Source: an uncultured Bacilli bacterium (lineage in GTDB: Bacteria; Bacillota_I; Bacilli_A; RF39; UBA660). Taken from it: DNA of 5,951 nt. This document shows positions 1-5,535 of the stretch, in pieces; within the stretch, counting starts at the first letter, position 1, and each line of letters begins with the position of its first letter. Both the position numbers and the translations under genes were made by a program. The stretch spans positions 1-5,951 of the forward strand of contig CAJGDV010000076.1 in NCBI GenBank assembly GCA_904502155.1, given 5' to 3'. Below the pieces are notes generated by a model, which did not search any database, was not told the origin of the DNA, and was given only the letters and a program-made list of their open reading frames with translations.

Positions 1-2
1 AA

Positions 3-76
3 TGGAGCGGGTGATGGGAATCGAACCCACGTTATTAGCTTGGAAGGCTAGAGTTCTACCATTGAACTACACCCGC
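3..76 (-). tRNA. tRNA-Gly, anticodon UCC
   Basis: Read on the minus strand this folds as a full cloverleaf: acceptor GCGGGTG/CACCCGC, D-arm GTTC/GAAC with loop AATGGTA, anticodon loop CTTCCAA, a four-base variable loop (TAAC), T-arm GTGGG/CCCAT with loop TTCGATT, discriminator T and an encoded CCA. The anticodon TCC (plus-strand 42-44) identifies glycine, reading GGA and GGG, and GGA is a common glycine codon in the neighbouring genes. The overall sequence closely resembles Firmicute tRNA-Gly(UCC). The outermost anticodon-stem pair (27-43) appears to be a C-A mismatch. The gene is divergent from all the protein genes in the window and has its own promoter. Confidence 0.97.
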
Positions 77-82
77 AAATCA

Positions 83-134
83 CTTGACAAATAAGATTTT
101 ACACTAATACATAAGTAATGTCAAGCATTTTTTT
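83..134. repeat. Inverted repeat CTTGACA/TGTCAAG followed by a T-run
   Basis: CTTGACA at 83-89 is the exact reverse complement of TGTCAAG at 119-125, with a 29-base spacer. On the plus strand the right arm is followed within two bases by seven T (128-134), giving a long-loop terminator-like layout. The right arm also contains the tRNA promoter's -35 box, so part of the symmetry may be incidental. On the plus strand the left arm is a perfect TTGACA, but I see no good -10 box at 16-18 bp. The function is uncertain. Confidence 0.4.
96..124 (-). promoter_or_regulatory. Sigma-A-type promoter of the tRNA-Gly gene
   Basis: On the minus strand a perfect -35 box TTGACA (plus 119-124) is followed by a 17-bp spacer and a -10 box TAAAAT (plus 96-101). 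Transcription would start near plus 89, leaving a 5' leader of about 13 nt before the mature tRNA end at 76. Upstream of the -35 box, the minus strand carries a run of seven A (the T-run at 128-134), which could act as an UP element. This is the best consensus match in the window and fits a stable-RNA gene. Confidence 0.8.
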
Positions 135-165
135 GAAAAAACCTTATTTTATAACAAAAAATATA

Positions 166-174
166 TGCTATAAT
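166..174 (+). promoter_or_regulatory. Extended -10 promoter of the zinc-ribbon gene
   Basis: TGCTATAAT is a perfect extended -10 element, with TG at 166-167 and TATAAT at 169-174. There is no recognisable -35 box at 16-18 bp, which extended -10 promoters can tolerate. The start site would be near 181, so the transcript would begin at or next to the Shine-Dalgarno sequence, with a leader of only about 14 nt. Confidence 0.65.
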
Positions 175-180
175 TTATTT

Positions 181-187
181 AGGAGGT
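181..187 (+). promoter_or_regulatory. Ribosome binding site that fixes a TTG start
   Basis: AGGAGGT matches the anti-Shine-Dalgarno core perfectly and lies 7 nt upstream of the TTG at 195-197. The first in-frame ATG is 45 codons later, downstream of the whole zinc ribbon. The site therefore decides the start in favour of TTG. Confidence 0.85.
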
Positions 188-194
188 TATTAAA

Positions 195-563
195 TTGAAA
201 CTAGTAGAATTAAAATGTAAAAATTGCCATGCAAAATTAGAAATTAATCCAGAATTAAATGAATATACTTGTAAATATTGTGATGCATCTTTTAAAGTTG
301 ATGATGAAATAAAACATATTAAATTAGATGATATGGAACAAAAAGGCTATGAGTTTGAAATGGGTAGAATTAGAGCCCAAAGAGAAAATCAAAATAAACA
401 ATACAAAAAGAAAAATATTTTTTGGCTTGTAATGGCATGGATATTTTTGTTTCCAATAATGATAACTTATTATATTGTAAAATCAGATAAAATAGATAAG
501 ACAAAAAAAATTATTATAATAACTATTATGTGGATTATATTTTTTATGATGAGTGATAAATAA
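195..563 (+). CDS. Small zinc-ribbon membrane protein, function unknown
   Basis: This 122-residue protein has an N-terminal zinc ribbon with two CxxC knuckles (C8/C11 in CKNC and C26/C29 in CKYC), expected to bind one Zn ion. A charged linker follows (about 36-73, with a Gln/Lys/Arg-rich stretch). Two hydrophobic segments come next, about 76-95 and 105-119, separated by a Lys-rich loop, and the tail is very short. Positive charges on the N-terminal side of TM1 and in the loop leave the topology ambiguous. Small proteins with this architecture (MKLVE-type start, ribbon, a GYxFExGR-like motif, two TM segments) are known from memory in Clostridia and relatives as zinc-ribbon proteins without assigned function. 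The TTG start is chosen on the AGGAGGT site and on the MKLVELKC N-terminus. No terminator follows, and the next gene starts 54 bases on, so co-transcription is possible. Confidence 0.85.
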   Translation: MKLVELKCKNCHAKLEINPELNEYTCKYCDASFKVDDEIKHIKLDDMEQKGYEFEMGRIRAQRENQNKQYKKKNIFWLVMAWIFLFPIMITYYIVKSDKIDKTKKIIIITIMWIIFFMMSDK

Positions 564-589
564 TCATATAGAAAAACTTTTTTTTGTTG

Positions 590-595
590 TATAAT
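590..595 (+). promoter_or_regulatory. Possible -10 box upstream of the five-TM protein gene
   Basis: TATAAT at 590-595 lies 9 bases before the Shine-Dalgarno sequence. A TATAGA-like hexamer at 567-572 with 17-bp spacing is only a weak -35 match. A second TATAAT at 599-604 is too close to the ribosome site to give a usable leader. The region is AT-rich enough for chance matches, so this call is tentative. Read-through from the upstream gene is an alternative. Confidence 0.4.
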
Positions 596-617
596 TAATA
601 TAATAGGAGAGGATAAA

Positions 618-1526
618 ATGAAAAAGAATAAAAAGTTATACAATATACATATAATAATATCTATATTAATATGCTGTTTTTTACCAGTATTTGTAGGCAA
701 TTTAATAGATAAATATCCTGATGCATATCCAAGTGATGAAGGAGGATCATCAAATCTAACATTGGATATTGCAAATAAAATTGCCATATATGTTTGGCCT
801 GTCTTAATAGGTTACATATTAATGATTTATTTACTAATAAAAAATAAAATTGAAAATAGGAAAATATATTACCCATTATCTTTTGCTACATTAGTAATGA
901 TAATTTTTAATTTAGGAATAATATATTATACACATATGTTTTTGTGGTATTTAGTAATGTTTATATTACCAATTTTAATTACAATTATAATTTTAGCAAT
1001 TGTAGGAAATATGCAAGATAAAAATAATTTTGAACCTAAAAAAATGATAAAAAAAATTGGATTAGTTTTAGTTATAATTGTTTCTCTTTTTATTATTTGG
1101 TTTTCAAGAGTATTAATTAGTAATCAAAGTAATAACGAAATTAATAACCAAATTAATTATGAAAATGAAAGAAAAAATGAATTTAAAAATAAAATAAATA
1201 GTGAATATATTGATATAGATAGTATATCTGTAACAGAAAGTGGAGACACTTTAATTGATATTAAATTATTAATTAATACGGAAAATCTTCCTAATGATGA
1301 AAAAGAATTTTCAAATGAAGTAGTAAAAACATATGAAAATATTAAAGATTTATTAATTAAATATAATTATGAAGATAATATTATTCATTTTAATTTTAAT
1401 ACTTATAATCCATATAATAATAATGCTGAAGCTTATAATGATAGTGGATATATAAAAGAAAATGAAGATTCATATTATGTTTTCTTAGATGGTAGTGCAA
1501 TAATAATTGAAAAAGATGGAAATTAA
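618..1526 (+). CDS. Multi-pass membrane protein with extracytoplasmic C-terminal domain, unrecognised
   Basis: I do not recognise a family for this 302-residue protein. It starts at ATG behind AGGAGAGG (605-612). Five hydrophobic segments are visible at about 8-28, 53-74, 84-104, 107-129 and 146-167. A Lys-rich N-terminus and the basic loops at 75-82 and 141-146 favour N-in topology, which would place residues 168-302 outside the cytoplasm. That tail begins with an Asn/Glu/Lys-rich low-complexity linker (about 168-195). It then shows an apparent beta-alpha-beta pattern: strand about 202-219, helix about 231-250, strand about 255-262. An Asn/Tyr-rich loop and a final hydrophobic strand (about 286-297) follow. 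The first outer loop (29-52) holds GGSSN. The gene probably forms a unit with the zinc-ribbon gene upstream and ends in its own terminator. It could be a sensor or envelope-stress component, but nothing in the sequence shows this. Confidence 0.8.
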   Translation: MKKNKKLYNIHIIISILICCFLPVFVGNLIDKYPDAYPSDEGGSSNLTLDIANKIAIYVWPVLIGYILMIYLLIKNKIENRKIYYPLSFATLVMIIFNLGIIYYTHMFLWYLVMFILPILITIIILAIVGNMQDKNNFEPKKMIKKIGLVLVIIVSLFIIWFSRVLISNQSNNEINNQINYENERKNEFKNKINSEYIDIDSISVTESGDTLIDIKLLINTENLPNDEKEFSNEVVKTYENIKDLLIKYNYEDNIIHFNFNTYNPYNNNAEAYNDSGYIKENEDSYYVFLDGSAIIIEKDGN

Positions 1527-1538
1527 TCCATCTTTTTT
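1510..1538 (+). terminator. Rho-independent terminator overlapping the end of the five-TM gene
   Basis: The arm AAAAAGATGGA (1510-1520) pairs perfectly with TCCATCTTTTT (1527-1537) around a 6-base loop AATTAA, and the U-tract is 1533-1538. The left arm is made of the last sense codons, and the TAA stop (1524-1526) lies in the loop. The G+C-containing core is GATGGA/TCCATC. The A-tract on the left could let it work in both directions. It separates the upstream genes from the ABC operon. Confidence 0.8.
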
Positions 1539-1548
1539 AATATAAATA

Positions 1549-1557
1549 TGATAAAAT
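1549..1557 (+). promoter_or_regulatory. Extended -10 promoter of the ABC transporter operon
   Basis: TGATAAAAT (TG at 1549-1550, TAAAAT at 1552-1557) lies directly after the preceding terminator. No -35 box is recognisable; the expected position falls in the terminator's right arm. Transcription would start near 1564, at the weak Shine-Dalgarno GGTGG (1564-1568), leaving a leader of about 11 nt. It is the only visible promoter between terminator and gene. Confidence 0.5.
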
Positions 1558-1574
1558 GAAAATGGTGGTAAAAT

Positions 1575-2276
1575 ATGGCGTATATAGAATTTAGAAATGT
1601 AAGTAAAATATATGATATGGGTGAAGTAAAAATAAAAGCCCTAGAAGAAACTAGTTTTGAAATAGAAAAAGGAGAACTAGTTGTAATAGTAGGTCCAAGT
1701 GGAGCCGGAAAAACAACAACACTTAACTTATTAGGTGGTATGGATGATGCTACAGATGGAAGAATAATAATAGATGGAATAGACATAACAAAATATAAAG
1801 GTAAACAAATGATTAAATATAGAAGGGAAGATATAGGATTTGTATTCCAGTTTTATAATTTAGTACAAAATCTAACAGCCCTTGAAAATGTTGAACTTGC
1901 AACACAAATTTGTAAAGATTCTTTAAATCCAAGAAAAATGCTTATAAAAGTAGGTTTAAAAGATAGAATGAAAAACTTTCCAAGTCAATTATCAGGAGGA
2001 GAACAACAACGTGTTGCTATAGCAAGAGCTATTGCTAAAAATCCAAAAATATTATTATGTGATGAACCAACAGGAGCACTTGACTATAATACAGGAAAAC
2101 AAATTTTAAAATTATTACAAGAAACATGCCGTGAAGAAGGAATGACAGTAGTAATAATTACTCATAATACAGCTATTGCTCCAATGGCTGATAAAATAAT
2201 TAAATTTAAAAATGGTAGTGCTAGCGAGATAATTATAAATAAAAATCCAATCGATATAGATGAAATAGAATGGTAA
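1575..2276 (+). CDS. ABC transporter ATP-binding protein, MacB/LolD type
   Basis: This 233-residue ATPase is a typical full-length single nucleotide-binding domain. All motifs are intact: Walker A GPSGAGKTT (40-48), Q-loop Gln92 in FVFQFYNL, signature LSGGEQQR (139-146), Walker B ILLCDE (159-164), the D-loop Asp in GALD (170) and the H-loop His197 in ITHN. The PTGALD and FQFYNL sequences are typical of the LolD/MacB/FtsE-like branch that partners FtsX-type permeases, which is exactly the gene next to it. It would dimerise at the inner face of the membrane and drive mechanotransmission in the permease by ATP hydrolysis. The ATG start gives a canonical N-terminus (a YIEFRNVSKIY-type strand). 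The SD is weak (GGTGG, 6 nt spacing). The next gene begins 3 nt after the stop, so the pair is one operon. The substrate cannot be read from the sequence. Confidence 0.96.
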   Translation: MAYIEFRNVSKIYDMGEVKIKALEETSFEIEKGELVVIVGPSGAGKTTTLNLLGGMDDATDGRIIIDGIDITKYKGKQMIKYRREDIGFVFQFYNLVQNLTALENVELATQICKDSLNPRKMLIKVGLKDRMKNFPSQLSGGEQQRVAIARAIAKNPKILLCDEPTGALDYNTGKQILKLLQETCREEGMTVVIITHNTAIAPMADKIIKFKNGSASEIIINKNPIDIDEIEW

Positions 2277-2279
2277 ACT

Positions 2280-4595
2280 ATGAAAGCAATAACAAAAGAT
2301 GCCTTTAGAGAAATTAAATCTCGCTTTAAAATTTTTCTATCAATAATGGTAATGTCTTTTTTAGGAGTAGGTTTTTATACAAGTATAAAAGCAACAGGAC
2401 CAAGTATGCAGAAAACTGCAAATAAAACTTTAAAAGATGTTAACTTTTATGATATAGCATTTACTAATTATCAAGGATTAACAGAAGACGATCTAAAAGA
2501 AATTAAAAAAAATAATAAATTTGAAAACGTAGTTGGCGTTTTTGATAGTGATGCCTTAGGAGAAGTAAAAAATGTAAAATACGTTTTTAAAGTACTTGAA
2601 ATAAATAATAAAATAAATAAAATTACAGTAACAAAAGGAAGACTACCTAAAAACAATAAAGAATGCTTAATAGATGAAAATGAAAAAGTTAAAATAGGAA
2701 CAACTATAAAATTAGATAGTTATTACTATAAAGAAACAGAACTAAAAGTAGTTGGATATGCTAATTCTCCTTTATATTTAGCAGAAGATAGAGACCAAAC
2801 AAAATTAGGTTCAGGAGAAATAAATTATAATATATATATAGATAAAGATAATATTAATGTACCAATTTATTCTTCTATTTATGCAACTTTAAAAGATGAT
2901 TACAATATTTTTAGTAGTAAATATGAAAAAGAAATTAATAAAATTAAAGATAAATATGAAGATGATTATATTGTTTTAAAACAAGAAGATAATTATGGTT
3001 TTAAATCTTATAGTGATGATACAAATAGAATAAATAATATAGGTAAATTATTTCCATTTATATTTTTCCTTATAGCAACATTAATAAGTTTAACTTCTAT
3101 GACTAGAATGGTTGAAGAACAAAGAGGATTAATAGGAATTTTAAAAGCTTTAGGATATACTGGAAAACAAATATCTAGAAAATATATTATTTATGCCTCA
3201 CTAGCATCAATAATAGGAGGAATTTTAGGACTTTTTGTAGCTATGAATACTATTCCACAAATTATTTATTCAATGTATCAATTAATGTATAAAACAGGAG
3301 ATTTTTTAATTGATTATAACTGGAAAGTATCTATAGAAGGAATGTTAATTTCATACCTATGTATTATAGGGGCTACATATTATGCATGTAAAAAAGAACT
3401 TGAAATAAAACCAGCCCTTTTAATGAGACCTAAAGCTCCAAAAGCAGGGAAAAGAGTTTTACTTGAATATATTCCATTTATATGGAATAAACTAAATTTT
3501 ACAACAAAAGTAACATTTAGAAATATGTTTAGATACAAGAAAAGATTTTTAATGACTATTATTGGAATTGGTGGATGTACAGGGTTAATATTTGCAGGAT
3601 ATGCACTTCAAGGATCTGTAAAAAATGTCCTACCATATCAATATGGCAAAATATTTAAATATGATATCAATGTTATAGCATCTAGTAATCTAACAGAAGA
3701 AGATAAAAAATATATAAATGATCATGAAGATGTTAAAGGAAGTATATTATTAAATGCACAATCAGCCAAAATTGATGATTATGATAAATTTATATTAATG
3801 ACAGTAAATGATGATATTTATAATTTTATCAATATAAGAGATTATAAAACAAAAGAAAAACTTGATATTAATGATGGATTAATAGTAAGCCAAAAAATGG
3901 CTTCACTAAATAATATTGAAGTAGGAGACTATGTTAATCTAATAAATAAAGATGATAAAAAAATAAAAATTAAAGTAATAGGAATATGTGAAAATTATTT
4001 AGAACATTATGCATATATATCTGAAGAACTTTATGAAGAGAAATTTAAAACTGAACTTACGTATAATAGTGCTTTAATAAATTCAAGTAAAGATACAAAA
4101 AAATTAAATAAATACCTACTAGAAAACGAAAAAATAATTAATACAATTCTTACAAAAGATGTTAAAACTAGAATGGATAAAACTTTAGAAAAATTTGGAG
4201 TTGTTGTTTGGGTATTAATTATATGTGCTGGTGCACTAGCTCTTGCAGTACTTTATAATTTAGCTAATGTAAATATAAATGAAAGAATTAGAGAACTTGC
4301 AACAATTAAAGTTTTAGGATTCTATAATAAAGAAGTATATGAATATGTAGAAAGGGAAACTAAAATATTAACTTTATTTGGTATTATTTTAGGATTTGGA
4401 CTAGGATATAGTCTTAATACATTTATTTTAAAAACTTGTGAATTAGATGTATTTATGTTCCCTACGGATGTAGGTATTATGGTTTTTGTTTATGCTTCTG
4501 TAATTACAGTAATATTTACAATGATGGTTAATGTTTTAACTTATTTTTCACTTAAGAAAATTGATATGATTGAATCATTAAAAAGTGTTGAATAA
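2280..4595 (+). CDS. FtsX-like ABC permease with two fused FtsX/MacB units
   Basis: This 771-residue membrane subunit partners the ATPase encoded immediately upstream. Eight membrane segments are visible in two 1+3 units. Unit one has TM at about 17-37, a large extracytoplasmic MacB-core-like region (about 39-250), then TM at 256-275, 302-326 and 352-370. Unit two has TM at about 424-444, an extracytoplasmic region (about 445-635), then TM at 638-660, 694-715 and 733-756. Each unit carries the FtsX cytoplasmic signature: EEQRGLIGILKALGY (279-293) and NERIRELATIKVLGF (667-681). This supports internal duplication. The N-terminus (a KDxxREIKSRFKIFLSI-like run, then GVGFYTSIKATGPSM) is typical of Firmicute FtsX-family permeases. 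There is no convincing SD; the start lies 3 nt after the ATPase stop, suggesting translational coupling. Known relatives export or act on lipids, lipoproteins or peptides, or confer peptide-antibiotic resistance. The substrate here is unknown, and no sensor kinase or regulator is in the window. Confidence 0.94.
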   Translation: MKAITKDAFREIKSRFKIFLSIMVMSFLGVGFYTSIKATGPSMQKTANKTLKDVNFYDIAFTNYQGLTEDDLKEIKKNNKFENVVGVFDSDALGEVKNVKYVFKVLEINNKINKITVTKGRLPKNNKECLIDENEKVKIGTTIKLDSYYYKETELKVVGYANSPLYLAEDRDQTKLGSGEINYNIYIDKDNINVPIYSSIYATLKDDYNIFSSKYEKEINKIKDKYEDDYIVLKQEDNYGFKSYSDDTNRINNIGKLFPFIFFLIATLISLTSMTRMVEEQRGLIGILKALGYTGKQISRKYIIYASLASIIGGILGLFVAMNTIPQIIYSMYQLMYKTGDFLIDYNWKVSIEGMLISYLCIIGATYYACKKELEIKPALLMRPKAPKAGKRVLLEYIPFIWNKLNFTTKVTFRNMFRYKKRFLMTIIGIGGCTGLIFAGYALQGSVKNVLPYQYGKIFKYDINVIASSNLTEEDKKYINDHEDVKGSILLNAQSAKIDDYDKFILMTVNDDIYNFINIRDYKTKEKLDINDGLIVSQKMASLNNIEVGDYVNLINKDDKKIKIKVIGICENYLEHYAYISEELYEEKFKTELTYNSALINSSKDTKKLNKYLLENEKIINTILTKDVKTRMDKTLEKFGVVVWVLIICAGALALAVLYNLANVNINERIRELATIKVLGFYNKEVYEYVERETKILTLFGIILGFGLGYSLNTFILKTCELDVFMFPTDVGIMVFVYASVITVIFTMMVNVLTYFSLKKIDMIESLKSVE

Positions 4596-4606
4596 AATAT
4601 TATAAT
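4578..4606 (+). promoter_or_regulatory. Candidate promoter for the ZIP transporter gene
   Basis: TTAAAA (4578-4583, four of six matches to TTGACA) and a perfect TATAAT (4601-4606) are separated by 17 bp. The -35 box lies inside the permease coding end. The predicted start near 4613 is upstream of the hairpin at 4625-4645, so the hairpin would be in the ZIP leader. There is no room for a promoter between the hairpin and the ZIP ribosome site. Confidence 0.5.
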
Positions 4607-4624
4607 TTTAATATATTTAAATAG

Positions 4625-4649
4625 AAAGTTAGTTTTACTAACTTTTTTT
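4625..4649 (+). terminator. Terminator hairpin after the permease, possibly an attenuator in the ZIP leader
   Basis: AAAGTTAG (4625-4632) pairs perfectly with CTAACTTT (4638-4645) around loop TTTTA, followed by a run of seven T (4643-4649). By shape this ends the ABC operon. The ZIP gene's ribosome site AAAGGAG begins only 5 bases after the T-run, and the nearest promoter is upstream of the hairpin. Part of ZIP transcription must therefore pass through it. Confidence 0.75.
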
Positions 4650-4666
4650 ATTTAAAGGAGAAAAAT

Positions 4667-5452
4667 ATGAATGCTATAAAATATGTTTTAATTGGTACTA
4701 ATTTAGCTTTTCTTGGGACGATTATTGGTAGTGCTTTTGTTTTCTTTATAAATAAACCAAGTAAAAAACTAGAAAGTTTATGTTTAGGTTTTGCTGCAGG
4801 TGTTATGATGTCAGCAAGTATTTTTTCTCTTTTGATTCCTTCTATGGAATCGTCAATTAAGCAATCATTAAATCCTTTAATTCCTATTATTTTAGGTATA
4901 ACGTTAGGTGTTTTATTTGTTTTAATTTTAGATAAAATTATTCCTCATTTTCATATTGCTGATAATAGAGAAAAAGGAATAAAAATAAAATTACAAAAAG
5001 CTGTTTTGTTAGTATTAACAGTTACGCTTCATAATATTCCTGAAGGTATGGCAGTTGGTGTTGCTTTTGCCCTTGCTAGTGAGACAGGAACTATTAATTT
5101 ATCAAGTGCATTTGCTCTTGCTATAGGTATGTTTCTTCAGAATCTACCTGAAGGTATTGCTATAGCCCTTCCATTAAAGCAGGCTGGTAAGAGTAGAAAA
5201 AAAGCTTTTATGCTAGGTTCTATATCTGGTATAGTGGAACCTATTTTTGGTGTTATAACAGTATTATTAGTAGGATTAGTTAGTAAATTTTTGCCATATG
5301 TTTTAGCATTTGCAGCGGGAGCTATGATTTATGTAGTTGTTGAAGAATTAATACCTGAAAGTCAAAGTGAAAGAAGTAAAAATAATATTGGAGTAATAAG
5401 CTTTATGATCGGATTTTTAGTGATGATGATTTTAGATATCTCACTAGGATAA
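4667..5452 (+). CDS. ZIP-family divalent metal transporter, GufA-like
   Basis: This 261-residue protein is full length for bacterial ZIP carriers, which move zinc and related divalent metals (Fe, Mn, Cd) into the cytoplasm. Eight TM segments are visible at about 5-28, 36-58, 71-90, 112-134, 145-169, 180-205, 209-229 and 242-259. The TM4 motif HNIPEG (122-127) and the TM5 motif QNLPEG (158-163) form the binuclear metal site. Glu191 in TM6 (IVEPIFG) and a Met in TM2 (GVMMSAS) sit where the GufA-type Bordetella ZIP has metal ligands. By that comparison, from memory, H122, E126, Q158 and E162 line one site, and N123, N159 and E191 the second. The cytoplasmic TM3-TM4 loop is short, with HFH at 94-96 instead of a long His-rich loop. 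The VVEELIPES stretch (223-232) is also typical. The start is supported by AAAGGAG, 6 nt upstream. The gene has a terminator on each side. The metal cannot be determined from sequence. Confidence 0.95.
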   Translation: MNAIKYVLIGTNLAFLGTIIGSAFVFFINKPSKKLESLCLGFAAGVMMSASIFSLLIPSMESSIKQSLNPLIPIILGITLGVLFVLILDKIIPHFHIADNREKGIKIKLQKAVLLVLTVTLHNIPEGMAVGVAFALASETGTINLSSAFALAIGMFLQNLPEGIAIALPLKQAGKSRKKAFMLGSISGIVEPIFGVITVLLVGLVSKFLPYVLAFAAGAMIYVVVEELIPESQSERSKNNIGVISFMIGFLVMMILDISLG

Positions 5453-5458
5453 AATTGT

Positions 5459-5491
5459 AAAAATTAGTCAAGTTTCATATACTAATTTTTT
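5459..5491 (+). terminator. Rho-independent terminator after the ZIP gene
   Basis: AAAAATTAGT (5459-5468) pairs perfectly over 10 bp with ACTAATTTTT (5481-5490) around a 12-base loop, and the T-run is 5486-5491. It starts 7 bases after the ZIP stop. The stem is AT-rich, so efficiency may be modest, but placement and symmetry are right. Confidence 0.75.
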
Positions 5492-5497
5492 ATGATA

Positions 5498-5506
5498 TGT
5501 TATAAT
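5498..5506 (+). promoter_or_regulatory. Extended -10 promoter of the Fe-S scaffold gene
   Basis: TGTTATAAT (TG at 5498-5499, TATAAT at 5501-5506) is a perfect extended -10 element just after the ZIP terminator. No good -35 box is visible at 16-18 bp. The predicted start near 5513 gives a leader of about 23 nt. Confidence 0.65.
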
Positions 5507-5523
5507 ATTAAATGTACAAAATT

Positions 5524-5530
5524 AGGAGGT
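5524..5530 (+). promoter_or_regulatory. Ribosome binding site of the Fe-S scaffold gene
   Basis: AGGAGGT lies 5 nt before the ATG at 5536. It is a perfect Shine-Dalgarno core and fixes the start of the partial reading frame. Confidence 0.85.
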
Positions 5531-5535
5531 AGTTT

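Noticed and set aside
84..113. Plus-strand promoter using TTGACA at 84-89
   Set aside because: No acceptable -10 box occurs at 16-18 bp (the best, TACATA at 108-113, matches three of six), and the next gene has a better promoter closer to its start.
3..194. tRNA-adjacent integration site (att) for a mobile element
   Set aside because: No duplicated tRNA 3' end, integrase or foreign-looking gene is present in the window.
545..585. Possible terminator after the zinc-ribbon gene (TATGAT/ATCATA stem and a T-run at 578-585)
   Set aside because: The stem is only 6 bp of A/T-rich sequence with a 12-base loop, and the T-run starts about 9 bases after the stem, so it lacks terminator geometry.
599..604. 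Second TATAAT just before the five-TM gene
   Set aside because: A start about 7 nt downstream would fall inside the Shine-Dalgarno and remove it. It is probably a chance match in AT-rich DNA.
470..787. Minus-strand open frame of about 105 codons across the junction of the first two genes
   Set aside because: It runs antisense across two well-supported genes, has no ribosome site, and its hydrophobic composition is the reflection of AT-rich codons on the other strand.
661..876. Short minus-strand open frame inside the five-TM gene
   Set aside because: It lies wholly within a good plus-strand gene, has no SD and no recognisable motif.
1120..1210. A/T-rich, Asn/Lys/Glu-coding low-complexity stretch considered as a tandem repeat
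   Set aside because: There is no regular period, only a biased codon mix of AAT, AAA, GAA and ATT within an open frame.
1523..1786. Minus-strand open frame over the start of the ABC ATPase
   Set aside because: It is antisense to the Walker A region of an unmistakable ATPase, and its Pro/Ser-rich sequence is the reverse reading of conserved Gly codons.
2471..2656. Minus-strand open frame within the permease gene
   Set aside because: It is short, antisense to a conserved gene, and has no ribosome site or motif.
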